From the NCBI GenBank assembly GCA_946999045.1, contig CAMQBR010000003.1, positions 1 through 64,000 of the forward strand: a stretch of DNA of 64,000 bases, written 5' to 3'. How positions within the stretch are numbered: the stretch's first letter is position 1; each line of letters starts with the position of its first letter. Below the pieces are notes generated by a model. The model saw only the letters and a program-made list of their open reading frames with translations, was not told the DNA's origin and ran no database searches. Positions 28,105-36,430 of this stretch are shown here, one piece after another. The position numbers and the translations under genes were made by a program. This stretch comes from an uncultured Prevotella sp. Its GTDB lineage: Bacteria > Bacteroidota > Bacteroidia > Bacteroidales > Bacteroidaceae.

Positions 28105-29376
28105 ATGGTAGCTACTTTTATATTACAGAGCATTGGGGTGTTCTTGGCAGTCATATTATTGTTGGTCATCATATTGCTCGTTGCAAAAAAATATCTTTCG
28201 CCAAGTGGTAATGTTAATATCGTTATTAACGATGAGAAAACACTTAGCGTTCCACAGGGGGCGTCGGTCATGAGTACGCTTACAGCAAATGGCATTCACC
28301 TTTCATCTGCATGCGGAGGTAAAGGCAGTTGTGGGCAGTGTCGTTTGCAAATTGTTGAAGGTGGAGGAGAAATTCTCGATTCTGAACGTGGACATTTTAC
28401 TCGTAAAGAGATTAAAGAGCATTGGCGTCTGGGTTGCCAATGTAAAGTAAAGGGGGATTTGAAACTCAAAATCTCCGAAAGTATCTTAGGTGTTAAAGAA
28501 TGGGAGTGTACTGTTATCAGTAATAAAAATGTATCGAGCTTTATCAAAGAGTTTAAGGTTGCTTTACCTCCTGGTGAGCATATGGACTTTGTTCCTGGTT
28601 CGTATGCGCAAATTGCCATTCCTGCTTATGATGAGATAGATTATGATAAAGACTTTGATAAAAATGATATTGGTGAGGAATATATCGGTGCATGGAAGAA
28701 GTTTAATATCCTTTCATTAAAAGCACACAATCCAGAGCCTACTGTTCGTGCTTACTCTATGGCTAATTATCCAGAAGAGGGAGATATTATTACTTTAACT
28801 GTTCGTATAGCTTCTACACCATTTAAGCCACGTCCACAGGTTGGATTTAGAGATGTACCTACTGGTATTGCTTCAAGTTACATCTTCTCTTTGAAACCTG
28901 GAGACAAAGTAAGAATGAGCGGACCTTACGGAAATTTCCATCCTATCTTCGATTCAAAGAAAGAAATGATTTGGGTTGGTGGTGGAGCAGGTATGGCACC
29001 TTTGCGTAGTCAAATTATGTATATGCTCAAGACTTTGCACACACGTGATCGAGAAATGCACTACTTCTATGGTGCTCGTTCGTTGAGTGAAGCTTTCTTT
29101 TTGGATGATTTCCATGCTTTGGAAAAGGAATATCCTAACTTTCACTTTCATTTAGCATTAGACCGTCCTGATCCATTGGCTGATAAGGCAGGTGTTAAGT
29201 ACACGGTAGGCTTTGTTCATCAAGTAATGTACAACACTTATTTGAAAGATCACGAAGCTCCTGAAGACATAGAGTACTATATGTGTGGTCCTGGCCCAAT
29301 GAGTAAAGCTGTACAAGATATGCTGGATAGCCTTGGTGTTGATCCAGAATCTATTATGTTTGATAATTTTGGGTAA
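28105..29376 (+). CDS. nqrF: Na+-translocating NADH:quinone reductase subunit F
   Basis: NADH-oxidising subunit that passes electrons through FAD and a 2Fe-2S cluster into the complex. The 423-residue protein has an N-terminal membrane helix (6-27), a ferredoxin domain with cluster ligands Cys70, Cys76, Cys79 and Cys111, an FAD-binding motif RAYSMANYP (~213-221), and an NAD-binding GGGAGMAPLRS loop (~293-303). The C-terminus ends SIMFDNFG, as is typical of the family. It is the last gene of the operon, with a strong hairpin 37 bp downstream. Confidence 0.98.
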   Translation: MVATFILQSIGVFLAVILLLVIILLVAKKYLSPSGNVNIVINDEKTLSVPQGASVMSTLTANGIHLSSACGGKGSCGQCRLQIVEGGGEILDSERGHFTRKEIKEHWRLGCQCKVKGDLKLKISESILGVKEWECTVISNKNVSSFIKEFKVALPPGEHMDFVPGSYAQIAIPAYDEIDYDKDFDKNDIGEEYIGAWKKFNILSLKAHNPEPTVRAYSMANYPEEGDIITLTVRIASTPFKPRPQVGFRDVPTGIASSYIFSLKPGDKVRMSGPYGNFHPIFDSKKEMIWVGGGAGMAPLRSQIMYMLKTLHTRDREMHYFYGARSLSEAFFLDDFHALEKEYPNFHFHLALDRPDPLADKAGVKYTVGFVHQVMYNTYLKDHEAPEDIEYYMCGPGPMSKAVQDMLDSLGVDPESIMFDNFG

Positions 29377-29413
29377 GGTCAACGAAACCTTAACAGAGTA
29401 TATAATAATAGGC

Positions 29414-29450
29414 CATAACAAAGTCGCTGATTGTTAGCGGCTTTGTTATG
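29414..29450 (+). terminator. hairpin after the nqr operon
   Basis: CATAACAAAG (29414-29423) and CTTTGTTATG (29441-29450) pair perfectly. Inside them CGCT and AGCG pair across one mismatch. The T-run after it is poor, but its position at the operon end supports a terminator or mRNA-stabilising hairpin. Confidence 0.6.
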
Positions 29451-29474
29451 CGTTTATAGAGGGTATTCCTTTGT

Positions 29475-29780
29475 CGTAAGCATCCAATATTAGTCGCTTA
29501 CACTGTACGCTAATAATATTTAACCAATGTAGCCATTTACTATTATTCATAAGGTATTTTAGCAGTGTTTTTATAAGTCTAAAAGTAATAAAAAAACACC
29601 GCAGAGGTTTATCCTTCGGCCAAGGGTGCGCCCCCCCGAGGAGTATAAGCAGATTGCTTAAACTATAAAAAAGTGCAGGTTTCTGGTTGCATTCCCGCCT
29701 CAAATATCGCTTTTTGAACTTAAAGGGTATCAAATAGAGAATTTGACGATCAAGAGTAGCACTCATCACTGCACTTTTAA
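29475..29780. repeat. intergenic repeat relics (IS66-type end; IR-bounded 110-bp segment)
   Basis: A family A end (GTAAGCATCCAATATTAG) lies at 29476-29493. A run of seven C is at 29631-29637. AAAAGTGCAG (29669-29678) and CTGCACTTTT (29769-29778) are exact complements bounding a 110-bp segment, a possible further miniature element. The reading frames that cross this stretch look accidental. Confidence 0.45.
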
Positions 29781-29988
29781 ATATAGGCTAAAAAAGAATG
29801 TTTTTTACAATACCTTACAGAAATATTGTTGTAGAACAAACACTCTTTTTTAGTGTTGCAAAGATAAGAACAACCTATATAATATGCAATACTTATTTGT
29901 GGGTAATTCCATCACTATTATTAGGTATTTATTATACAGTTTTATATCAAAAAATGAATAAAAACGTGCAAAAACCTAATTGAAATTA

Positions 29989-30019
29989 TTGCTACATTGA
30001 TAAATTATTTATAATTTTG
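29989..30019 (+). promoter_or_regulatory. promoter of the hemerythrin-LuxR regulator
   Basis: ATTG (29989-29992), a 19-bp spacer, then TAATTTTG (30012-30019), 30 bp before the start codon. This is a good fit to the Bacteroidetes consensus. Confidence 0.65.
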
Positions 30020-30049
30020 CATCAAATTACGTTATTAAGGTATAGGTAA

Positions 30050-31006
30050 ATGAAAATACACAAGATGTATGAGGCTGATGATAAGCTCATTTCTATCATC
30101 GCTGATAATTATAGTATCCTACAAAGTTTAGGCTCGTTTGGTATTAACTTAGGCTTTGGAGATAAGACCGTTAGCGAGGTTTGCGAGAGCCAACATGTAG
30201 ATACGTTTACGTTTTTAGCTATTGTAAACCTAACTATTAATGGGTATCGTGATACAGAAGATATAGATCGTTTATCTATTCCTACCTTAATAAAATATCT
30301 TAAAGCAAGTCATTCTTATTATCTCGACTTTCAGTTGCCCTTTATTCGTAAAGAGTTAGAGGATGCCCTTGATGAAACTGATAACTTGGCACGTCTCATC
30401 ATGAAATTGTATGACGAGTACGCACATTCTATCAGAAATCATATGCGCTATGAAGAAAAGAATGTATTCCCATACGTTGATGATTTACTGAAGAAACGTG
30501 CCAATGGGGCTTACGATATTGAAACTTACTCAAAGCATCACGGACAAACCGATTTGAAGTTAAAAGAACTTAAGAATATTATTATTAAGTATTTGCCTTC
30601 AGACGGATTACATAACAATCAGCTCACGGCAACGCTCTATAACATTTATAATTGTGAACAATGGCTAACTCAACATGCCTTGGTAGAGGATGAAATCTTT
30701 ACACCAGCCATTAGACGTTTGGAAAAGCAGTCAAGACAGAATGATGTGTCGGTTAAGATTTCTTCAATGATTAATCAGACACCTCGTAATCAAGAGGCTT
30801 TGAGTGAACGTGAAAAAGATGTTATAGTGAGTTTGGTGCAAGGTATGACCAATAAAGAAATTGCCGATCATTTGTGTATTTCTATCAATACTGTTATTAC
30901 GCACCGTAGAAATATTGCTCGTAAGTTGCAAATACATTCACCTGCAGGGCTTACTATTTATGCCATTGTTAATAACCTTGTAGACATTAGCAGCGTAAAA
31001 CTTTAA
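30050..31006 (+). CDS. ScdA/hemerythrin-domain LuxR-type transcriptional regulator
   Basis: A 318-residue fusion. Residues ~10-60 resemble the ScdA/RIC N-terminal domain (GINLGFGDKTVSEVC, with Cys45). Residues ~80-225 look like a hemerythrin-type four-helix bundle with a full di-iron ligand set: His88, His131-x3-Glu135, His163 or His164, and His209-x3-Glu213. Residues 251-318 are a LuxR/GerE helix-turn-helix (LSEREKDV ... TNKEIADHLCISINTVITHRRNI). The parts known in RIC/YtfE proteins repair Fe-S clusters or bind NO/O2, so this is probably an O2, NO or iron-responsive regulator; the sensing role is inference. Neighbouring nqr and fumC are possible targets. Confidence 0.85.
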   Translation: MKIHKMYEADDKLISIIADNYSILQSLGSFGINLGFGDKTVSEVCESQHVDTFTFLAIVNLTINGYRDTEDIDRLSIPTLIKYLKASHSYYLDFQLPFIRKELEDALDETDNLARLIMKLYDEYAHSIRNHMRYEEKNVFPYVDDLLKKRANGAYDIETYSKHHGQTDLKLKELKNIIIKYLPSDGLHNNQLTATLYNIYNCEQWLTQHALVEDEIFTPAIRRLEKQSRQNDVSVKISSMINQTPRNQEALSEREKDVIVSLVQGMTNKEIADHLCISINTVITHRRNIARKLQIHSPAGLTIYAIVNNLVDISSVKL

Positions 31007-31355
31007 TCAATTACCCTCATTGAAGGAGAGAACTTTTTCGTTAAGAAACATACGGAAGTCATCAAACAGACTATTAAAAGTGTCATTTTTTTTCGAGTGT
31101 TTTTTGTTTTTGTATGTCCATATTGTTTCTTCGTTTGGAATATCTGCTATTGTGTGAGCACTCAGGAATTGGCGGAGATAGTACTTCTATTGTAAACTCA
31201 TTCTCAAACAGACTTTTGCTTATTGGTTTTCTATATATTGTAGCCTTCTGCATGATTTTTATCTTTTTTCTCATAGAAACATACTAATTTTATATGAAAT
31301 AGAAAAGTATCTTATTAATAATCAATGGGTTCTTTTATAGAACATTCCTAAACAT

Positions 31356-31396
31356 TTCTACACCAAAGTACTAATTCTTCAAACACGTTTTGTAAT
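31356..31396 (+). repeat. 41-bp dispersed repeat, copy 2
   Basis: Same sequence as 1461-1501 with two substitutions. Here the repeat runs directly into TAATTTTGCAC, which has the form of a -7 promoter box; in copy 1 the same place reads TAATGTTGG. Confidence 0.6.
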
Positions 31397-31489
31397 TTTG
31401 CACTTACTGGTTGACTTTGCGGTTTCTATATTTTTAAGCTTATAACAATGAAAATATTATAGTACACGCATTAGTTGCTTATTTTTTTG

Positions 31490-31497
31490 TAAATTTG
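31490..31497 (+). promoter_or_regulatory. -7 box of the fumC promoter
   Basis: TAAATTTG, 70 bp upstream of the fumC start. No clear TTTG at the ideal -33 distance. Confidence 0.5.
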
Positions 31498-31567
31498 CAA
31501 GTAACTAATATATCACAATCTATAAAAATAGGCATATTGAATTTCGTTTTAACTAATAAATAAAAAT

Positions 31568-32965
31568 ATGGAGTACAGAATTGAAAAGGACACTTTGGGT
31601 GAAGTAAAGGTGCCTGCTGACAAATTGTGGGGTCCACAAACAGAACGTTCTCGTAATAACTTTAAAATTGGCCCTAAGGCTTCTATGCCTTGTGAAATCA
31701 TCGAAGGTTTTGCATATCTAAAGAAGAGTGCAGCATACGCTAATTGTGAGTTAGGTGTGTTATCACAAGAGAAACGCGACCTTATCGCAAAGGTTTGTGA
31801 TGAAATTTTAGCTGGTAAACTTTACGATCAATTCCCATTGGTTATTTGGCAGACAGGTTCAGGTACACAAAGCAACATGAATGCTAATGAGGTTATTGCT
31901 AACCGTGCACATCAATTGGCTGGTAAGAAGATTGGTGAAGGTGAAAAAACATTGTTGCCTAATGATGATGTAAACAAATCACAATCATCTAACGATACTT
32001 TCCCAACAGCAATGCACATTGCTTGCTACAAAAAGTTACACGATGTTACATTGCCCGGTTTGCGTAAATTGCACGCAGCTATGGTAAAGAAGTCGGAAGA
32101 GATGAAGAACGTAGTTAAGATTGGTCGTACCCACATGATGGATGCAACACCTCTTACATTAGGACAAGAGTTTAGTGGATATGCTTCACAGTTAGAGCAT
32201 GGAATTGCAGCTATTGAGCATACCTTATCACACTTGTCAGAGTTGGCATTAGGTGGAACAGCCGTTGGTACAGGTCTTAATACTCCAAAAAATTACGATG
32301 TAGTAGTAGCTAGTTATATTTCGAAGCTGACAGGCCTGCCATTCGTTACAGCAAAAAATAAATTTGAGGCTTTAGCTTCACACGATGCTATCGTTGAAGC
32401 TCATGGAGCATTAAAGCAATTGGCAGTATCTCTCAATAAGATAGCCAACGATATTCGCTTAATGGCATCAGGTCCTCGTAGTGGTATCGGCGAGATTATC
32501 ATTCCAGCTAACGAGCCAGGGTCTTCTATTATGCCAGGAAAGGTAAATCCGACTCAGGCAGAAGCTATGACGATGGTTTGTATGCAAGTTATAGGTAACG
32601 ATATGGCTATTGCTGCTGCTGGTATGCAAGGACAATTCGAGCTGAACGTATTTAAGCCAGTTATGGCTGCTAACTTCTTACAGAGTGCACAATTGTTAGG
32701 TGATGCAGCTGTATCATTTACTATCCACTTGGTAGAAGGAATCCAACCAAATTATGAGCGTATCAAGATGTTGGTTAACAATTCATTGATGCTTGTAACA
32801 GCTCTTAATACTAAGATAGGTTATTATAAAGCTGCCGAAATTGCCAAAGCTGCCCATAAGAATGGTACAACCTTGAAAGAGGAAGCTATTCGTTTAGGTT
32901 ATGTTTCAGCAGAAGACTTTGATAAATGGGTTCGTCCAGAGGATATGACACATCCTATGTACTAA
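31568..32965 (+). CDS. fumC: class II fumarate hydratase
   Basis: Interconverts fumarate and malate without an Fe-S cluster. 465 residues, normal for the homotetrameric class II enzyme. The family signature GSSIMPGKVNP is at 318-328 with the catalytic Ser319. SGTQSNMNANEV (~98-109), the T-H-x-x-D-type segment IGRTHMMDATPLTLGQEF (~178-195) and NKSQSSNDTFPT (~135-146) are also present. In Bacteroidales it works in the reductive branch that leads to fumarate and succinate. The gene is monocistronic and is followed by two MITEs. Confidence 0.97.
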   Translation: MEYRIEKDTLGEVKVPADKLWGPQTERSRNNFKIGPKASMPCEIIEGFAYLKKSAAYANCELGVLSQEKRDLIAKVCDEILAGKLYDQFPLVIWQTGSGTQSNMNANEVIANRAHQLAGKKIGEGEKTLLPNDDVNKSQSSNDTFPTAMHIACYKKLHDVTLPGLRKLHAAMVKKSEEMKNVVKIGRTHMMDATPLTLGQEFSGYASQLEHGIAAIEHTLSHLSELALGGTAVGTGLNTPKNYDVVVASYISKLTGLPFVTAKNKFEALASHDAIVEAHGALKQLAVSLNKIANDIRLMASGPRSGIGEIIIPANEPGSSIMPGKVNPTQAEAMTMVCMQVIGNDMAIAAAGMQGQFELNVFKPVMAANFLQSAQLLGDAAVSFTIHLVEGIQPNYERIKMLVNNSLMLVTALNTKIGYYKAAEIAKAAHKNGTTLKEEAIRLGYVSAEDFDKWVRPEDMTHPMY

Positions 32966-33044
32966 ATCCGTTATCGTTATATCATTGATGAATATATGGC
33001 TGGTAGTTAGTAGTCTTCCACGAATACCAATTATCAGCTTTTTT

Positions 33045-33200
33045 TGTAAGCATCCAATATTAGCCACTTTTGTGCAGTTTTCCTACTTTTCTACCTTTGT
33101 TAGAAAAACATTTGTTTCGTTGAGTGCAAACATAAAGTTTTTTCTGGCAAAGATAGTAAAGTAGAAAAAACAGCAAAGATGGCTAATGTTGGATGCTTAC
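33045..33200. repeat. MITE family A (IS66-type ends), complete copy
   Basis: It starts GTAAGCATCCAATATTAGCC and ends with the near-perfect reverse complement GGCTAATGTTGGATGCTTAC, 156 bp in all, with no coding capacity. Inner parts are also complementary (CTACTTTTCTACCTTTG against CAAAGATAGTAAAGTAG). The ends are of the type seen in IS66-family elements, whose transposase could move it. Confidence 0.8.
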
Positions 33201-33202
33201 GC

Positions 33203-33376
33203 TTTAACAGATTGTGAGACTATTTTTGAGGTCAATTTGTTTGTGAGTGAAGAAGTATAGCGAGCTATACGACTGAACGAACAAGCAAATTGAACCAAAA
33301 AGAGTCCACAAGATGACAAAACGTAAAAAGACTGACATAAAAAACTTTACGGTGGTAATTTATAGAACCGCCCTTT
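33203..33376. repeat. MITE family B, inverted copy truncated at one end
   Basis: Nearly identical to the reverse complement of 18755-18953. The terminus at 33350-33376 (GGTGGTAATTTATAGAACCG) is intact. The other terminus is missing, replaced by the end of the adjoining family A element at 33200. Confidence 0.8.
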
Positions 33377-33451
33377 AGTTGCAATACGAAAAAACTTTCG
33401 AAAAATATCTCTCATGTCACATTTTTTCTCTTCATACGTTTAATATGTAGA

Positions 33452-33955
33452 ATGATGAATATAAAAAGTTTCGAGCATAAGATTGTAAGTCTGCACAATT
33501 TTTTGCTAACACAGGCTCAACGACTTAATACGGGGGATGTAGATGCACAGGATTTAGTGCAAGAAACATTTCTCAAATTATGGAATATGCGCGAACAGCT
33601 TGACAGTCATCCTAATTTAGAGGCATTGGCATTGCGTACACTAAAAGGTATTGCTATTGATCACTACCGACATAGACAACATGAATGCGAACAACTTTCT
33701 CGTAAAATAGATATAGGTCAGCTTGACGAACAAGTGGAGCATCAAGACCAAATAGCCTTGGTTTCTCGCATTGTAGACAGGTTACCGCCATTACAACGGC
33801 AGGTGTTTATGCTAAAAGATATAGTGGGTTATGAGACTTGTGAGATACAAGCCATTTGTGGTTGTAGTGCAGAAGCCTTGCGACAGAATTTATCAAGGGC
33901 ACGAAAGTTTATACGAGTACGGCTACTGAAAGAACTTAGCTTTGAAAAAAAATAA
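33452..33955 (+). CDS. ECF-type RNA polymerase sigma factor
   Basis: A 167-residue extracytoplasmic-function sigma factor. Region 2 includes DAQDLVQETFLKLW (~31-44), the core-RNAP and -10-binding part. Region 4 includes LPPLQRQVFMLKDIVGYETCEIQAICGCS, a helix-turn-helix for the -35 element (~110-140). It opens a four-gene unit with a small single-span membrane protein and two exported proteins, an arrangement expected for a sigma/anti-sigma module reacting to an envelope signal. The following gene starts 267 bp later, so a second promoter or processing there is possible. Confidence 0.92.
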   Translation: MMNIKSFEHKIVSLHNFLLTQAQRLNTGDVDAQDLVQETFLKLWNMREQLDSHPNLEALALRTLKGIAIDHYRHRQHECEQLSRKIDIGQLDEQVEHQDQIALVSRIVDRLPPLQRQVFMLKDIVGYETCEIQAICGCSAEALRQNLSRARKFIRVRLLKELSFEKK

Positions 33956-34222
33956 AACAAATAAGTTGCGATATTTGCAGAAGCTAACAATAGAGTCAGA
34001 TGATGGGATTTATATTTGTAAGTATGAACAATACAAGAGACAAAGATCAATTAAAATTGTACCGATATACAAAGAAACAAAAAAATCAAATGGTAAAATA
34101 AAAGAACAGGTTTTGCCATAAAATGTTTCTTCATGAAATGTCGAACTATCGTAATGAATTGAATAATAAAAGTTAAATAAAGGCATAAACTTTCCAATTA
34201 TTTGGAAAACAACATAGAGAAT

Positions 34223-34660
34223 ATGAAACAGCAAAATATAGAATTGCTTGTAGAGAAATATCTGCGAGGTGAAACAAGTAGGCAGGAAGAAGATATATTG
34301 CGTTCGTATTTTGTTAAATCGAACCATAAAGTGTCAGTTCAATATCAGTATCTTGTAAAGCTTTTTGAGTGGGAAACTTCAAAACATAAACATTGTAAAG
34401 CTGTTTATATGCATCCTTGGTATGTACAACATAAAACGTTGTTAACCATAGCATCTGTTGCTGCCGTTTTTATATGTATGCTTCTTATTTCTGTAAAACT
34501 ATATACGCATACAGACTATGTTATTATTGGTGGACAAACCATCACTAACCAGGCAATAGTGAAAAGAATTGCAGAACAAGATCTTAACAATGTCTCGTCA
34601 TCACCTCAACAGGATTTTAGTGCACTTATGAATATAGGAGGAACAGATAATTATGAATAG
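34223..34660 (+). CDS. single-span membrane protein, probable anti-sigma factor
   Basis: 145 residues from ATG 34223; a TTG at 34202 would add seven. An N-terminal cytoplasmic part (1-65), with charged helices starting ELLVEKYLRGETSRQEED, resembles the sigma-binding head of Bacteroidetes anti-sigma factors. It is followed by one membrane helix (~70-90, LLTIASVAAVFICMLLISV) and a short periplasmic tail. It lacks the FecR domain seen in polysaccharide-uptake systems. Its position right after an ECF sigma gene supports the role; no database family is identified here. Its end overlaps the next gene by 8 bp. Confidence 0.65.
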   Translation: MKQQNIELLVEKYLRGETSRQEEDILRSYFVKSNHKVSVQYQYLVKLFEWETSKHKHCKAVYMHPWYVQHKTLLTIASVAAVFICMLLISVKLYTHTDYVIIGGQTITNQAIVKRIAEQDLNNVSSSPQQDFSALMNIGGTDNYE

Positions 34661-35084
34661 ATTGATAAAAATATTTATAATGCTCGTTATTTGCAGTTTT
34701 ACTGCTGCGGTTTATGCACAAAGAGGACTACAAGTAGAACAGGTATTTCAACGTTTTTCACACGAAAAGTGTTGTTCTATGGTGGCACTCCATCACCCTC
34801 GCATACGTGGCTATCAGCTCGAGGTATATAAAGCTCTAACGTATTCTTGTATGGCATCATCTATAGAGGCATATCTAAAAAAAGATAGGCAGCAGGCAAA
34901 AAAAATAAAAGAGGTGATACAAGGAGGAAAGGTTACATGCGGATATTATATGATGCAGCCTATTAAGGGGAAAATAAATAGGTATATTCTTTTTGCAAAA
35001 GGTAAGAATAATGGTGGAACGGTTATCTATATTGAAGGTTGTTTACTACCTGATGATGTAATGAAACTATGTTATAAAAAATAG
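34653..35084 (+). CDS. small exported protein of the ECF sigma operon
   Basis: 143 residues with a signal peptide (1-22, ending VYAQ). The mature part is basic and has Cys41, Cys42 and further Cys residues (SYSC, VTCGYY, EGCLLP, KLCYKK), enough for disulfides in the periplasm. I do not recognise the family. The start codon lies inside the end of the preceding gene, so translation of the two is coupled. Its presence beside a sigma/anti-sigma pair suggests a periplasmic sensor or a main target of the regulon. Confidence 0.65.
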   Translation: MNRLIKIFIMLVICSFTAAVYAQRGLQVEQVFQRFSHEKCCSMVALHHPRIRGYQLEVYKALTYSCMASSIEAYLKKDRQQAKKIKEVIQGGKVTCGYYMMQPIKGKINRYILFAKGKNNGGTVIYIEGCLLPDDVMKLCYKK

Positions 35085-35146
35085 AACAAACTAATATAAA
35101 TAAGGATGTTCCGTTAATATGGGTTCATCTTACAAACACTTAATCT

Positions 35147-35989
35147 ATGAAAAAGTTATTATTATTATTGGTACTCTTGATTAGCTTATCGGTTCGGGCT
35201 GAAGAAAAATGCGATTCTACATTGATAAGAGTCGGTAAACAAAACGTTGTGGTGATACAAGATTCAACCACAACCTGTGTAAAAGTGTATGGAAGCGATG
35301 GAAAAGCATGGGTAAAAACTCGTGAAGTAACGTTTAATAATGGTCAGGAGGTAGAGCAAGTTTTTGTTCTCTCGCCTTTCTTTCCAGTAAAGAAAAATCG
35401 CTATAATAAAATATTTACTCCTCATTTTCCTGATTTTTATTATGGGGCTAACTTATTATGTGCAGGTAATGAGGTGGAAATGCGCGATACCAAATCAAGC
35501 GAATGGGGCTTTTCACCTTTTCAAATGGGGCTATCTCTCAGTAGAAATAATAGCTTGGGGCTGGTGTCTGCCATGCAGTTCGGATTTGTACACAACCATT
35601 TTGACACACATTATTATATTGATAAGGTGAATAATAAAACATGTATGCAACCGCTTAATGAAAAAGATGTTACAACAAGTTTCTTAAAGTATTACTATAT
35701 CAAAATACCAATGATGTTTGAATATCAAAAAAGTAAGGGCGGAAGAAAGATATTTGCAGGTGTTGGTGCATCATTAGAATATAGGTATAAGGAGCGATCT
35801 AAATATCGTATAGATAGCCATAAGCATACTTTGAGCAAAGATATTGGCATCAATGTATTGGGTATTAATGCAGAAGCTTACGTTGGTTATTCTAATATCA
35901 ACTTGTATATACATTATGCCACTACGCCACTTTTCAAAAATGGTATAAGTAGTATGCCATTAGGTGTTGGTATAGGAGTAAACTTATAA
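35147..35989 (+). CDS. predicted outer-membrane beta-barrel protein of the ECF sigma operon
   Basis: 280 residues with a signal peptide (1-18, ending VRAEE). The N-terminal part (20-100) is a small beta-rich region. From ~105 on, alternating amphipathic strands (FQMGLSLSRNNSLGLVSAMQFGF, KIPMMFEYQK, IFAGVGASLEYRYK) and a hydrophobic C-terminal strand ending VGIGVNL indicate a small porin-like barrel. No named family is claimed. It starts 62 bp after the previous gene and closes the operon; a REP-like hairpin lies 67 bp downstream. Confidence 0.65.
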   Translation: MKKLLLLLVLLISLSVRAEEKCDSTLIRVGKQNVVVIQDSTTTCVKVYGSDGKAWVKTREVTFNNGQEVEQVFVLSPFFPVKKNRYNKIFTPHFPDFYYGANLLCAGNEVEMRDTKSSEWGFSPFQMGLSLSRNNSLGLVSAMQFGFVHNHFDTHYYIDKVNNKTCMQPLNEKDVTTSFLKYYYIKIPMMFEYQKSKGGRKIFAGVGASLEYRYKERSKYRIDSHKHTLSKDIGINVLGINAEAYVGYSNINLYIHYATTPLFKNGISSMPLGVGIGVNL

Positions 35990-36055
35990 CTTATAGTAAC
36001 GAATGTAACTTTTTTGCTGGTTACATATTGTTGATTTAGTATTTTTATATTTTAT

Positions 36056-36078
36056 GGGACGCACAAACCGTGCGTTCC
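36056..36078. repeat. REP-like hairpin (GGGACGCAC ... GTGCGTTCC)
   Basis: GGGACGCAC and GTGCGTTCC form a 9-bp stem (one G-U pair) around AAACC. A related, more decayed sequence is at 41097-41118 (GTAGGGACACAAGGTTCGTA). It may also end the ECF operon. Confidence 0.5.
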
Positions 36079-36232
36079 TACATAACTTTACATTTAATGC
36101 TAGTAGTTTTTATCGTTGATAGATAAGCTGTTAAGCTTGTTGTAAAATAGCAATTAAATGGATATGTAGGTAAACATATTGGCTCTCCATTTTTTTTATT
36201 GAAATAAAATAAAAAAAAACTCTTATAATGTG

Positions 36233-36263
36233 TTTCTTATTTCGCAGAATTTCATTAACTTTG
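36233..36263 (+). promoter_or_regulatory. promoter of the glycogen cluster
   Basis: TTTC (36233-36236), exactly 19 bp, then TAACTTTG (36256-36263). The leader to the chosen start codon at 36431 would be about 160 nt. Confidence 0.55.
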
Positions 36264-36430
36264 AGTGCGAATGATACAATTATACGTAATCTGTTGATTT
36301 CGTACTGCAATATAAACCATTGATAAAACTATGTAGAAGGCACATTATAGGCATCTTACTACTTTTTAGTAATAGAAGAAAGTGGTATACACCTCGTACC
36401 TATCTGCATATATATTACCTTATAACGCCT

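Larger units (their letters stand above)
31007..31567. other. intergenic region upstream of fumC
   Basis: No gene was recognised. It holds the second copy of the 41-bp dispersed repeat (31356-31396) and a fragment resembling a family B MITE end (TTTTATAGAAC at about 31333). Two possible -7 boxes lie here, at 31394-31401 (TAATTTTG) and at 31490-31497. Confidence 0.5.

Noticed and set aside
29446..29769. 107-residue minus-strand frame after nqrF
   Set aside because: It spans a terminator hairpin region, an IS66-type end and an inverted-repeat segment; the product resembles no family, so chance is the simplest explanation.
33045..33376. Riboswitch or structured leader of the sigma factor gene
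   Set aside because: The secondary structure is explained by two transposon-like inverted-repeat elements that recur elsewhere in unrelated contexts.
36320..36430. Longer N-terminus for the debranching enzyme (ATG 36320)
   Set aside because: The extra 37 residues are hydrophobic/basic and unlike the family start; ATG 36431 gives the conserved beginning.
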